From Alphaproteobacteria bacterium (GTDB lineage Bacteria > Pseudomonadota > Alphaproteobacteria > Micavibrionales > Micavibrionaceae): a stretch of 36,116 nt of DNA. The DNA lies in the NCBI GenBank assembly GCA_024275825.1, contig JAJRYK010000041.1, positions 1-36,116 on the forward strand, given 5' to 3'. Positions 6,777 to 14,799 of this stretch are shown piece after piece. The translations under genes and the position numbers were made by a program. Position 1 is the first letter of the stretch, and each line of letters starts with the position of its first letter. Under the pieces are notes generated by a model that saw nothing but the letters and a program-made list of their open reading frames with translations, was not told the origin of the DNA and searched no databases.

Positions 6777-7436
6777 TTAATACGTTACAGTAGGCTCTAA
6801 ACAAACTAGGCGTGTAATAAAATTTATTCCATACGAACCGTTATTTGGACATCCATGGATCTTGCCCTCTAAAAAAGATGCTGAGAGAATGCCTGGAAAA
6901 TCTTTCGTTTCTGTACAAGAAAGATAACTATTTGTTTTATTACTTGCTCCACTTGGTCTTACAACAAGTGGCGCCCCATCTTTTATTTCATCTTTATTTC
7001 TAAAAAGACTATTAGCAAGTGGCATATATTGAGTATTGTCACTTTTCCCTCTTAATATTTCTATGGTGGGAATAACCCAGCCGACCTTTGATTCACACAG
7101 GGCCAGTGAGCTAAAATATTGATAGAGCCTTTCTTCATAGCAAGTATCGGGTTCATCTTCTGTCCGATCTTCTAGATCAATAACATCACGCCCATGCCAA
7201 CCTTTAATTAAACCCAAATACGGCACTACCCCTGTAAAATAATCACGTCTTCTTCCATAGGTGTTCAAATCTTGATCTATAAAAGCTTGGTCTACGTCTG
7301 CTGGCGCTGACCATAAACGCATTTCTGGTAACTTAATATCAAACTTTGTAGGAATTTGGATTAAGCCTTGATATACACCCTTATCTTTAACATAGTAGCC
7401 TATTTGATAGGATTCTGAGTTAACTGAAGAGTTCAT
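6777..7436 (-). CDS. Orphan A+T-rich protein beside the T4BSS cluster
   Basis: 219 residues from MNSSVNSESY, chosen because AAAGGA lies just before this ATG (the frame extends to 7484 without a better start). No signal peptide or membrane helix is seen. The sequence has five cysteines, an opening QIGYYVKDKGVYQGLIQIPT and a closing RLVCLEPTVTY. The layout of short beta-like segments ending in a Cys-containing strand recalls DUF1566/Lcl-type C termini, but weakly. Codon use is clearly more A+T-rich than its neighbours, which suggests recent acquisition. It is divergent from the T4BSS operon. A secreted substrate is possible but unproven. Confidence 0.65.
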   Translation of the reverse strand: MNSSVNSESYQIGYYVKDKGVYQGLIQIPTKFDIKLPEMRLWSAPADVDQAFIDQDLNTYGRRRDYFTGVVPYLGLIKGWHGRDVIDLEDRTEDEPDTCYEERLYQYFSSLALCESKVGWVIPTIEILRGKSDNTQYMPLANSLFRNKDEIKDGAPLVVRPSGASNKTNSYLSCTETKDFPGILSASFLEGKIHGCPNNGSYGINFITRLVCLEPTVTY

Positions 7437-7520
7437 AGTTTTTCCTTTACACAGCTTTATTTCTAATATTAAAAATATTATCACACCACAGAAAGTTATG
7501 CAAACTTATAAAAACTAGCG

Positions 7521-7543
7521 TATAATGGAGAGTGATCTATAAT
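7521..7543 (+). promoter_or_regulatory. Two TATAAT boxes ahead of T4BSS block 1
   Basis: Two perfect -10 hexamers occur at 7521-7526 and 7538-7543. Neither has a good -35 at 17 bases, so an activator may be required. The second lies seven bases before the ATG of a 27-codon reading frame at 7551. Confidence 0.4.
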
Positions 7544-7550
7544 GTTATAT

Positions 7551-7634
7551 ATGAGTGAAGTAGGCGAGGCATATCTGCGTGGGCTCAATTACCCCCCTTT
7601 TTCTATAGCTCCTCCTCAAGATTGGATTATGTAA
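7551..7634 (+). CDS. Possible 27-aa leader peptide
   Basis: ATG 7551 to TAA 7632-7634, reading MSEVGEAYLRGLNYPPFSIA then PPQDWIM. It ends one base before the DsbC-like gene's ATG (TAAAATG), which lacks its own ribosome site, so the leader could deliver ribosomes by coupling. It starts seven bases after a TATAAT box. The APPQDW motif resembles APPSW in the 26-codon frame before dotO. Chance is not excluded at this length. Confidence 0.35.
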   Translation: MSEVGEAYLRGLNYPPFSIAPPQDWIM

Positions 7635-7635
7635 A

Positions 7636-8514
7636 ATGAAAAATATAGTATCTCTTCCTTTTTTAACAGTTTTTGTGGCTGGTTTATTTATGATGGGCGC
7701 GATTGTGCCGAGCATTATGCCGGGCAGTATATCGCCCGCCAATGCACAAGAGGCCCTGCCCACCATGCCAGCGCCAATCCAGAACCTTGTCGATGAAGGG
7801 GCGCAGGTGCGGTATTTGGGGCGGGATCATGGGTTTGATGGTTGGTTGACGATTAAGAATGGGCAGGAGCAGTATTTTTACGTACCGCCCGGCGGGGATG
7901 CGTTTTTTATGGGCGTGATGTTTGATAAAACGGGCAAGCTGGTCACTGTGCGTCAGGTTGCGAAGCTGCGCGAGGATGGCGGCGATTTGCTTGATGCGCT
8001 GGCCAGTGCGGATGAGCAAAAGGCCGCGGCGCGCGATGATAGCTTTAAATTTAAATCACCGTCCGAGCGCCTGTTCGCTGACATTGAAAACAGCAACTGG
8101 GTACCGCTGGGGCAATCCAGCGCACCAGTGCTCTATAGCTTTATCGACCCACAATGTCCGCATTGTCATGAATTTGTGAAACAGGTGCGCGAGGGCGGAT
8201 ATTTTGATAACGGCGCCGTACAAATGCGGCTGGTGCCCGTTGGCTTTAAGGATGAGACGCGCGCGCAGGCCGCGTTCCTGATGGCGACGCCCAATGCACA
8301 GGAACGCTGGTTCGCACATATGGATGGCGATGAAACCGCCCTACCCGCCAAGGCCGAGATCAACCAACAGGGCGTGCAGCGCAATCTGGCTATCATGCAA
8401 AGCTGGGAGTTTAGCGTCACACCAATGATTGTCTATCGCGCCAAAGACGGCACCGTAAAAATCGTGCGCGGCGTGCCCAAAGATCTGGCCAATGTAATTG
8501 GTGATTTGGGATAA
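7636..8514 (+). CDS. DsbC/DsbG-like periplasmic thiol-disulfide protein
   Basis: 292 residues. The signal peptide (about residues 1-37) ends SPANAQ. An N-terminal region with RYLGRDHGFDGWLTIKNGQE resembles the DsbC/G dimerisation domain, followed by a thioredoxin fold with FIDPQCPHCHEFVK (CPHC active site), and the cis-proline loop FSVTPMIVYR near the C terminus. Such proteins isomerise or reduce disulfides in the periplasm and are often encoded in type IVB and conjugation clusters to help cysteine-rich parts fold. The tandem exported proteins at 18649-23230 carry CxxC motifs and are possible clients (inference). It is the first large gene of T4BSS block 1. Confidence 0.88.
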   Translation: MKNIVSLPFLTVFVAGLFMMGAIVPSIMPGSISPANAQEALPTMPAPIQNLVDEGAQVRYLGRDHGFDGWLTIKNGQEQYFYVPPGGDAFFMGVMFDKTGKLVTVRQVAKLREDGGDLLDALASADEQKAAARDDSFKFKSPSERLFADIENSNWVPLGQSSAPVLYSFIDPQCPHCHEFVKQVREGGYFDNGAVQMRLVPVGFKDETRAQAAFLMATPNAQERWFAHMDGDETALPAKAEINQQGVQRNLAIMQSWEFSVTPMIVYRAKDGTVKIVRGVPKDLANVIGDLG

Positions 8515-8627
8515 CACGCCCCCAGCGCACATGCTTTTATCGACAAGCGGTTTTTCGAGGCCTATACTTATTAAAGTGTTCGCAATGTCGCGGACCCTTT
8601 GTAATGGCATTTTAGATTTATTCGCGT

Positions 8628-9842
8628 ATGGACCCCCGCAGCATATATTTAACGCAAATGTTAGAGAAGATCGGCGCGCCTCTATTGAGTGCGATCACGA
8701 TCGCGCATGCCGGAAAAGAGGGTAATGACGCAGCCGCAGATGCAACCGCGATGGCAAGCTTGCTGGCCAAAACTGTACAGCTGAGCATTGATCTGGCGAA
8801 TGCGAGCGAGCTGTCAAAAAGCGATGTCCAGAACGATTCCTTGCGCGTTGCGCTGGCCGCGCTGGCCGCGCCAATGGTGGCGGAGATTTACAAAAAAGAC
8901 GCCGTCGCACCCTCTGATCAGGATTTGAAAAAAACCACCAGCGCGCTACAAGCTGTGATGAGTTTTTCTGAGAACTTTGCACCCGATCCGGAAAATATTC
9001 AGCGCCTGCAAAACCTGCGCGGTGAAGAAGTCGTGATCGATGCACATCAAATGAATGTACAATATATTCACGCCTTTATTCCTGTTGTGAACGCTGTGGC
9101 CGGATTTTCATTTGGCCAACAAGAGCAAAAGCTAATCATGGACATCGCCAGCAAGCTGGTGGCCAAAGCCGCAAATATGAGCCGCAGCCTGTTCAAGGGT
9201 CTCAATGATGAGCAAAAGAAATTTGGTGAATTAGCAAGTTTACGCAGCCTTGCCGAGCTTTATGCCAGCGTGCATGAAAGCGAAACGAAACGCCTTGAAA
9301 CCATGAGCGAAGAAGAGCGCACCGCGCAGCCACAAGCGCTCGGCGGCGGCTTAGCCCTCGATCATGTCTGGAGTGCCTTTGATCTGCGCCTGGCGATGTT
9401 GGAAGCGATTGCGCAAAATGCTTTGCCTGGCGGTGAAAGCGCTGGTGAGGCTGCGCCTGCAACACCACCGTCTACGCCCGCACAAGAGCCACAGAAAATT
9501 GAACCGATTAAGGTCGAGCCACCGCCTTCCCCGCCAGCAGAAACAAAGCCCGCAGGGGAGGCTGCCGCGGGCAATCCCATGTCCATGTTCGCCAAGCCAA
9601 AGGATGACGAACCACCGGCTACCGAAGCGTCCCCTCCTCCGGCTGAGCCAGAAACACCACCAACGCCCCCGGCAGAAGAGCCACCTGCTGCGCCGCCTGA
9701 AACACCGTCCGAAGCACCGCCCGCGCCGCCGGAGTCACCCGCAAAAACGCCGCTCGAAAAACCCGCTGAAGATAAACCAGCCGAAGGCGGCGACCCCATG
9801 TCCTTCTTTAAATCTCCGCCCAAAAAAGACGGAGAGGATTAA
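8628..9842 (+). CDS. Unknown protein with helical N-domain and Pro-rich tail
   Basis: 404 residues, unrecognised. Residues 1-275 are predicted alpha-helical and alanine-rich without signal peptide or membrane segment. Residues about 275-390 are a disordered proline/glutamate tail. A short motif occurs twice: GNPMSMFAKPKDDE in the tail and GDPMSFFKSPPKKD at the very end, each followed by a charged lysine/aspartate segment. No clear ribosome site precedes the ATG. It sits between the DsbC-like gene and the transglycosylase, and its stop is three bases from the next ATG, so it belongs to the operon. A cytoplasmic adaptor or assembly role is conceivable. Function unknown. Confidence 0.8.
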   Translation: MDPRSIYLTQMLEKIGAPLLSAITIAHAGKEGNDAAADATAMASLLAKTVQLSIDLANASELSKSDVQNDSLRVALAALAAPMVAEIYKKDAVAPSDQDLKKTTSALQAVMSFSENFAPDPENIQRLQNLRGEEVVIDAHQMNVQYIHAFIPVVNAVAGFSFGQQEQKLIMDIASKLVAKAANMSRSLFKGLNDEQKKFGELASLRSLAELYASVHESETKRLETMSEEERTAQPQALGGGLALDHVWSAFDLRLAMLEAIAQNALPGGESAGEAAPATPPSTPAQEPQKIEPIKVEPPPSPPAETKPAGEAAAGNPMSMFAKPKDDEPPATEASPPPAEPETPPTPPAEEPPAAPPETPSEAPPAPPESPAKTPLEKPAEDKPAEGGDPMSFFKSPPKKDGED

Positions 9843-9844
9843 TC

Positions 9845-10261
9845 ATGGCTGCCAGTAAAATTCTTGCCGCTTGCTTGATGCTCGCCTCACAAACCTATTC
9901 CGTACCGCCCGCGGTGCTTGTTGGGATCTATAAGGCTGAAGGCGGAAAAATCGGACAAGAAGTGCGCAACACCAATGGCTCATACGATCTCGGCCCCATG
10001 CAGATCAACACCATTTGGATGCCGGAGCTGGCGGATAAATGGGGCGTGAACGAAGACACTGCGCGTAAATGGGTGCGCGATGATGCTTGCACCAATGTCG
10101 GCGTTGCGGCCTGGATTTTTAAAGGCCATCTGGATGAAACAAAAAGCCTGTCTCAGGCCATCGCGCATTATCATTCCCGCACGCCCCGATATGGCACAAA
10201 ATATAAAAAGCGCGTGATTAATATTCTGCATGAAAATGGACTAGTAAAGACCCAGCGCTAA
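9845..10261 (+). CDS. Lytic transglycosylase (VirB1/TrbN-like SLT domain)
   Basis: 138 residues, essentially one SLT domain. The catalytic glutamate is E32 in GIYKAEGGKIG. The second motif is YDLGPMQINTIWMPEL (residues 48-63), followed by DACTNVGVAAWIF and the AIAHYHSRTP motif. These enzymes cleave peptidoglycan to make room for secretion machinery. The first hydrophobic stretch (ILAACLMLASQTYSV) matches helix 1 of the fold rather than a separate signal peptide, so how it reaches the periplasm is unclear. It starts three bases after the preceding stop. Confidence 0.9.
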   Translation: MAASKILAACLMLASQTYSVPPAVLVGIYKAEGGKIGQEVRNTNGSYDLGPMQINTIWMPELADKWGVNEDTARKWVRDDACTNVGVAAWIFKGHLDETKSLSQAIAHYHSRTPRYGTKYKKRVINILHENGLVKTQR

Positions 10262-10393
10262 ATTAATACATTTCCAAACAGCGACGATCGCCGGGGATAA
10301 AATGCAAAGAGCGGAAAGCATACTTGCCTGCGCAGCGCTTACTGGTTAGGCTTAATCGGATAATAATGTCATTATATCAGAGTAAAGCCGTTC

Positions 10394-10909
10394 ATGGGTC
10401 GTCGACACACCACATTTTTATTCTTTATGTGCTCCCTTTTATTGGTGGGCTGCGGCACGGCTAAACGAAATTTTACACAAGCAAATCCGCAATTGGTCGC
10501 CAGCCCGGATTCGGTTTCAGCGATGCTGGCTGATGCCGCTGATCGCGCATCAACCGCCCTGCAAACACTTGCCGCCGTTGAGCATGAACGCACGAATACT
10601 GTCGTCCTCGCCCCCGTCAGCGATGCACCGCTTGAACTGCGCCGCGCCGTGACCGTCAACTGGATTGGCCCTGTTGAGACCATCACAGCAACGCTTGCAG
10701 ACCGGGCCAGCTATAACTTCAGCACGCTCGGTAACCCGCCCCCTATTCCGCTCATCATTTCCATTGATGCACAAAATAGACCCGTCATTGATGTGCTGCG
10801 CGATGTCGGCCTGCAACTTGGAGCGCGCGCTGATATCAAGGTTGATAGCAATAGTCGCGTCGTCGAAATTCACTATCCGCCAACACCGGGACGCGGCGGT
10901 ATTTTATAA
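10394..10909 (+). CDS. dotD: DotD outer-membrane lipoprotein of the T4BSS core
   Basis: 171 residues with a lipoprotein signal ending LLLVGC (Cys20). The periplasmic body begins after a linker, with the DotD core VTVNWIGPVETITATLADRA, PPIPLIISIDAQNRPVIDVL and LGARADIKVDSNSRVVEIHY, a secretin N0-like fold known from Legionella DotD. DotD and DotC target DotH to the outer membrane. About 130 bases separate it from the transglycosylase, with a TTACTG/TAATAA promoter-like pair (16 bases apart), so a separate transcript is possible. DotC starts 12 bases after its stop. Confidence 0.9.
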   Translation: MGRRHTTFLFFMCSLLLVGCGTAKRNFTQANPQLVASPDSVSAMLADAADRASTALQTLAAVEHERTNTVVLAPVSDAPLELRRAVTVNWIGPVETITATLADRASYNFSTLGNPPPIPLIISIDAQNRPVIDVLRDVGLQLGARADIKVDSNSRVVEIHYPPTPGRGGIL

Positions 10910-10921
10910 GGCCCAACCACT

Positions 10922-11797
10922 ATGCTTGGTATGAAACGCCATATCGTAAAAAGAGTCTTCTTGCTGACTGTTCTTTGCTTCGTCAGCACTTTTGGCGTGA
11001 CCGAAGCGAAGATTGATCCACTTGAAACATACGGCAAATCAACATCTCCGTCACAGCAGCCCATTAGCCTGCACGACATTCAAAACATCAAAAAAGAATA
11101 TAAGCTGGCCGAGGGTGAAACTGGTCTGCCGCTCGATATTCGCCGCGATGCAATTAAAGAGGCCGCGCTGTCCTATGGTGCGCGCGCCGGGCTATCCTGG
11201 CGTACATTTGCCATTCGAGCAGAATTGGAGACCCGCGCACGCTATCTGGATCGCGTCTTTGATTTCCGTCAACTGCTGGTCCCTGCGCCATCCGGTTTGT
11301 TGATCGAGCCACCAATCATTACCGAGTCTATCAATGCGATGTTGATTGACGCAGGCGGGCAAGCCGCGGCCGTCTCGGACCGCATTTATAACATCACCGT
11401 GAATGCCAAAATCGTCTCGACCGCCCGCACGTGGCACACTTATCTTGAGCGCGAGTGGGGCGCCGTTGCTCCGCCGCCCGACATTCTGCGCCCCGAAACT
11501 GATGAAGAGCGTGAAATATGGATTGATCTGGTCACCACGGGCTGGGAACAGGGCATTCTACAAGCTGATGAAATTTTTAGCGAAGACCTTAATCTGCTGC
11601 TCGCCGACTTTCGCGGTATGATCCGCTATCGCGTCCTGCTGGCACAAAATATGATCTCCCCCCCTTATGCACTACAAGTTGATCGTGGCGTAACCGGCGG
11701 CGGCACGGAGATGCGCGTTGGTGACCGCGCTATTGCGATCACAGGCGTTCCCGAATTCAGAACAGGATCGGAAGAATGGCAACCCGCAAACCGATAA
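10922..11797 (+). CDS. dotC: DotC outer-membrane core component
   Basis: 291 residues (a start at MKRHIVKR, 10931, is also possible). The DotC/TraI core is clear: IRRDAIKEAALSYGARAGLS, ELETRARYLDRVFDF, PPIITESINAMLIDAGGQAA and ARTWHTYLEREWGAVAPPPD, with ILRPETDEEREIWIDLVTTG. The N terminus is a signal peptide (RVFLLTVLCFVSTFGVTEA). Legionella DotC is a lipoprotein, but here the only Cys follows TVL, a poor lipobox, so acylation is doubtful. DotC works with DotD to place DotH. The gene overlaps dotB by 22 bases. Confidence 0.92.
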   Translation: MLGMKRHIVKRVFLLTVLCFVSTFGVTEAKIDPLETYGKSTSPSQQPISLHDIQNIKKEYKLAEGETGLPLDIRRDAIKEAALSYGARAGLSWRTFAIRAELETRARYLDRVFDFRQLLVPAPSGLLIEPPIITESINAMLIDAGGQAAAVSDRIYNITVNAKIVSTARTWHTYLEREWGAVAPPPDILRPETDEEREIWIDLVTTGWEQGILQADEIFSEDLNLLLADFRGMIRYRVLLAQNMISPPYALQVDRGVTGGGTEMRVGDRAIAITGVPEFRTGSEEWQPANR

Positions 11798-12933
11798 GCC
11801 TCCTCAAGGAGCAGGATGATTTCGCACAAACCTGGCCGGATGAGCCGGACCGCTTTACCGAGGAGCATGTCGATGCGCTGCTGCTATGGTGCGTCAAACA
11901 AAATTCCTCCGACATTACCCTTCAATCGGACCGCCCGGTTTATAACGAAATTCACGGCTCCCTTTATCCCGCAACCTTTCGCCATATTGACGCCGCCGAC
12001 ATGGCCGTCATGCTCACCAAAATTTATGGCCCGGAAGCGCTAGCACAACTCGCATCCGGTCGTGATTTGGATGTGTCCTACGAAATTCGCCCAGACCGCT
12101 ATACCAAGACCCGCTTTCGCGTAAACATCACCGCCATTCTCTCCAAAGGCCGTGACGCCGCACAAATCACCATGCGCGTTCTGCCCAGTGAGCCGCCAAC
12201 GATGAAGGACCTGAATATCGAGCAAGAAATCATCGATAATTGGGCACCGCGTCAAGGCATGGTGGTGATCACCGGCGCGACAGGATCAGGCAAGACAACG
12301 TTACTCGCCGCCGGAAACCGTATGCTGCTGGAGCGCCCGGAAGGCTGCGGCAAGCTACTGACCTATGAGGCCCCTATCGAGTATGTCTATGATACAATTC
12401 ACAGCCCGCGCTCGCTCGTCTCCCAAAGTGAAATTCCGCGCCACTTGCCTGATTTTGCCCATGGTGTGCGCAATGCCCTGCGGCGCAAGCCAGAAATTAT
12501 TCTGGTTGGCGAATCGCGCGACCGCGAAACCATTAATGCTTCCATCGAGGCCGCGCAAACCGGTCACGCTGTTTATACCACCACCCACACAATGGGCGTG
12601 GCCAATACAATCCAGCGTATGATCTCCACCTATGATATGGCGGAGCGTGAAGAACGCGCCATTGCGCTGCTGGAAACACTGCGCATGATCGTTACGCAAG
12701 CCCTCGCCCCGCGCATTGGCGGCGGGCGTGTTGGTGTGCGTGAATGGATGGTTTTCCCCGAAGAGGTGCGCGAAAAACTGATGGATATGCGCTTTACCGA
12801 ATGGCCAAACGAAGTGCAGCGCATGATCAAACAATATGGCCAAACGATGGAGCAATCCGCCGCCATCGTCTTCGAAGCTGGCCAGATTGACCGCCGCCAC
12901 TATCTATTGCTCTCCAGCAGCAGCGGCGGGTAA
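11776..12933 (+). CDS. dotB: DotB secretion ATPase (PilT/VirB11 superfamily)
   Basis: 385 residues, normal for DotB. The N-terminal PAS-like domain (about 25-140) is followed by the ATPase domain with Walker A GATGSGKT (167-174), an acidic box YEAPIEYVY (197-205), Walker B IILVGESRD (241-249) and the histidine box TGHAVYTTTH (262-271). It forms a cytoplasmic hexamer docking on DotO to power export. The start overlaps dotC in another frame, with AGGA ahead of ATG. A hairpin and an independent promoter follow it. Confidence 0.95.
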   Translation: MATRKPISLLKEQDDFAQTWPDEPDRFTEEHVDALLLWCVKQNSSDITLQSDRPVYNEIHGSLYPATFRHIDAADMAVMLTKIYGPEALAQLASGRDLDVSYEIRPDRYTKTRFRVNITAILSKGRDAAQITMRVLPSEPPTMKDLNIEQEIIDNWAPRQGMVVITGATGSGKTTLLAAGNRMLLERPEGCGKLLTYEAPIEYVYDTIHSPRSLVSQSEIPRHLPDFAHGVRNALRRKPEIILVGESRDRETINASIEAAQTGHAVYTTTHTMGVANTIQRMISTYDMAEREERAIALLETLRMIVTQALAPRIGGGRVGVREWMVFPEEVREKLMDMRFTEWPNEVQRMIKQYGQTMEQSAAIVFEAGQIDRRHYLLLSSSSGG

Positions 12934-12950
12934 ATAAAACGCCCCCCCCC

Positions 12951-12980
12951 TTAATCCCCTCCCTCAAGGAAGGGGATTAA
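12951..12980. terminator. Strong hairpin after dotB
   Basis: TTAATCCCCT (12951-12960) pairs perfectly with AGGGGATTAA (12971-12980). Two more G-C pairs close the TCAA loop after one mismatch. It follows a C-run and is not followed by a T-run, and its 3' side touches the -35 box of the next promoter. It may be a weak terminator or a dispersed intergenic hairpin. Confidence 0.45.
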
Positions 12981-13009
12981 TTGTGAATTTCCTTTAACTG
13001 CTGTATAAT
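12981..13009 (+). promoter_or_regulatory. Promoter giving a leaderless icmT mRNA
   Basis: TTGTGA (12981-12986) and a perfect TATAAT (13004-13009) are exactly 17 bases apart. Only six bases separate the -10 box from the ATG at 13016, so transcription should start on or next to the A of the start codon. Confidence 0.65.
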
Positions 13010-13015
13010 TAACCT

Positions 13016-13321
13016 ATGAGTGCATCAGAGCAAATTGATAATATCCAGGAGAAAATGAACTGGCATTGGCGCAACACCATGCGCACCATGCGATTTCTGG
13101 GGTTTGATGCGAGAGCAGCGATGCCTTTGCCGCTTTTGCTCGTCTATGCCCGTCTCTCCACATTAATTCTCACGATCGTCTTTCTCGTGGCTTTTTGGTA
13201 TCTTGAGAAAAAAGGTCTGACATTCCCCGCAGCCTTGCGCAGCATACGCGCCTGGGTCGTTGGGAAAGAACGCCCAGGCTGGATTTCTGTGCAAAATAAG
13301 AAATTCATCGATTACGGTTAA
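13016..13321 (+). CDS. icmT: IcmT inner-membrane T4BSS component
   Basis: 101 residues. The IcmT pattern is clear: HWRNTMRTMRFLGFDARAAM, PLPLLLVYARLSTLIL, a membrane segment VFLVAFWYLEKKGLTFPAAL, and RSIRAWVVGKERPGW. IcmT/TraK is a small inner-membrane protein required for Dot/Icm function; in Legionella it is also implicated in pore formation and exit from the host. The extra 15 residues compared with Legionella are at both ends. It begins a new, probably leaderless, transcript after dotB. Confidence 0.88.
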   Translation: MSASEQIDNIQEKMNWHWRNTMRTMRFLGFDARAAMPLPLLLVYARLSTLILTIVFLVAFWYLEKKGLTFPAALRSIRAWVVGKERPGWISVQNKKFIDYG

Positions 13322-13447
13322 AACATCACAGTCTTTCGCCTTCATTTTTAAAAGCCTTCAACACTCGACCCTATTGTCTTTTAAGTGTCAGAGTTTTATG
13401 GTCGGGGTTGATCATAAATATGCATAGATTTAAAAGGGCTTTCACTC

Positions 13448-14791
13448 ATGGCACTGAACATCACGAAGCGTTTAACACTGACCGCATCTGCCGCAACATT
13501 CGGCATTTTTATTTTAATGAGCGCATCGACCGCACCGTCATATGCCGGGTTTGAATGGGTTCCGTCGCAGCAAGAGCCTGCAAAAGCACCGATCGTCGCA
13601 GATAACGTCACAACACCGTCAACAGACCTGCTGGCTGCGCCTGTATCACCGCCCGCACCTATCACTTTTGACGAAGAACCCGCCCAAATAGCTGTACCCG
13701 AAGATGTAGAGCAACAGATTCTCGAAAAAAAGGCCCCCAGAATCAAAGTCATCATGCCCGCAGATGCTCCGGCAACGGCGCTTGAGAAAGCATCAGGTAG
13801 CAAGACACTCACCGCCCCTTCCGTGCCTGAAAAAATTATCCCTCCGGTCTCCTTTGAAAAACCAGCAGACACTGCCCCGGACATTGATATCACCATAGAA
13901 ATGAACATTCCGGAAGAACCCGCCCTTACTCCCATTGATGTCCAACCTGCTGACCAAGATCAATCACAAGATACCATCATGGGCTTTGGCACAGATATGG
14001 CCCTGGCCATCGCACTCGCCCAAATCACCCCACCAGAATATAGCTATGCCTATAACACTGGCGTTAATCCTGGTCTTTTAGTGTCTTGGAGCGGCGGACA
14101 ATCATGGCAGGCCGTCTTAACCAAAATGATTGCACCCCATGGGCTGGCGGCCATTATCGAGGGGCGCATTATTCATATTAAGCCCATGACCACAATGATG
14201 AACCAAACCATAGAGCCGCAAACAACCCCTATCATTTCACCAGCGCCAAAAAGCGCCTCCTCCGGCCGCCTCAGCATTCAAGACCCCGGACAAATACCAA
14301 GCGAACAAAAAATAAACGTGATAGATACCGAGCCCACACCATTAACACAAACAGATACCGCAATTGACCCCCTGGAATTCCTGCCCGAACCACAGCTGAT
14401 TGCCAGCGCCTCGGACAATATCGAAAACTATGAACGCGCCGCGCCGCCACAGAGCTATAAAGAAATGCGGGAAATGAATCCGGAAGATTTGAGCGCCTAT
14501 AAAAACGCCGCACTACACGCCGCCAAAACGGATTTTTGGGAAGCACATCAAGGCCAGTCCTTGCGTGAAACACTCACGATGTGGAGTGAAAAAGCCAACA
14601 CTGATCTCGATTGGCGCGCAAATGGAGAATACATCATTGCCAGCAACATGATGGTGAATGACACCTTCCAAAATGCCATTAAAACTATTTTCCAGCGCGG
14701 AATACAGGGGCCTAAAAAACCATCATTAGAATTTATCAGCGCCCGACAAAATGGCGGGCGCAATGTGCTTGTGATTAAAGACCGCAGTTAA
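13448..14791 (+). CDS. Exported TcpQ-domain protein of T4BSS
   Basis: 447 residues. The signal peptide ends PSYAG (about 34-35). A proline-rich linker leads to two related modules: VSWSGGQSWQAVLTKMIAPH near 207-240, and WEAHQGQSLRETLTMWSEKA, LDWRANGEYIIASNMMVNDT at about 375-440. The second matches the TcpQ/PilL C-terminal domain, known from type IV pilus and T4BSS outer-membrane accessory proteins, where it contacts the secretin-like ring. AAGGG precedes the ATG. It lies at the end of block 1, converging on flgL with only eight bases between the stops. Its Legionella counterpart is uncertain. Confidence 0.78.
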   Translation: MALNITKRLTLTASAATFGIFILMSASTAPSYAGFEWVPSQQEPAKAPIVADNVTTPSTDLLAAPVSPPAPITFDEEPAQIAVPEDVEQQILEKKAPRIKVIMPADAPATALEKASGSKTLTAPSVPEKIIPPVSFEKPADTAPDIDITIEMNIPEEPALTPIDVQPADQDQSQDTIMGFGTDMALAIALAQITPPEYSYAYNTGVNPGLLVSWSGGQSWQAVLTKMIAPHGLAAIIEGRIIHIKPMTTMMNQTIEPQTTPIISPAPKSASSGRLSIQDPGQIPSEQKINVIDTEPTPLTQTDTAIDPLEFLPEPQLIASASDNIENYERAAPPQSYKEMREMNPEDLSAYKNAALHAAKTDFWEAHQGQSLRETLTMWSEKANTDLDWRANGEYIIASNMMVNDTFQNAIKTIFQRGIQGPKKPSLEFISARQNGGRNVLVIKDRS

Positions 14792-14799
14792 CCAGAGGC

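Noticed and set aside
9362-9823. 153-codon Gly/Ser-rich frame antisense to the proline-rich gene
   Set aside because: It mirrors the GC-rich Pro/Glu codons of the real gene on the other strand, and has no ribosome site or family resemblance.
12355-12900. 181-codon frame antisense to dotB
   Set aside because: It lies wholly over the conserved DotB ATPase domain; the opposite-strand product is His-rich with no recognisable domain.
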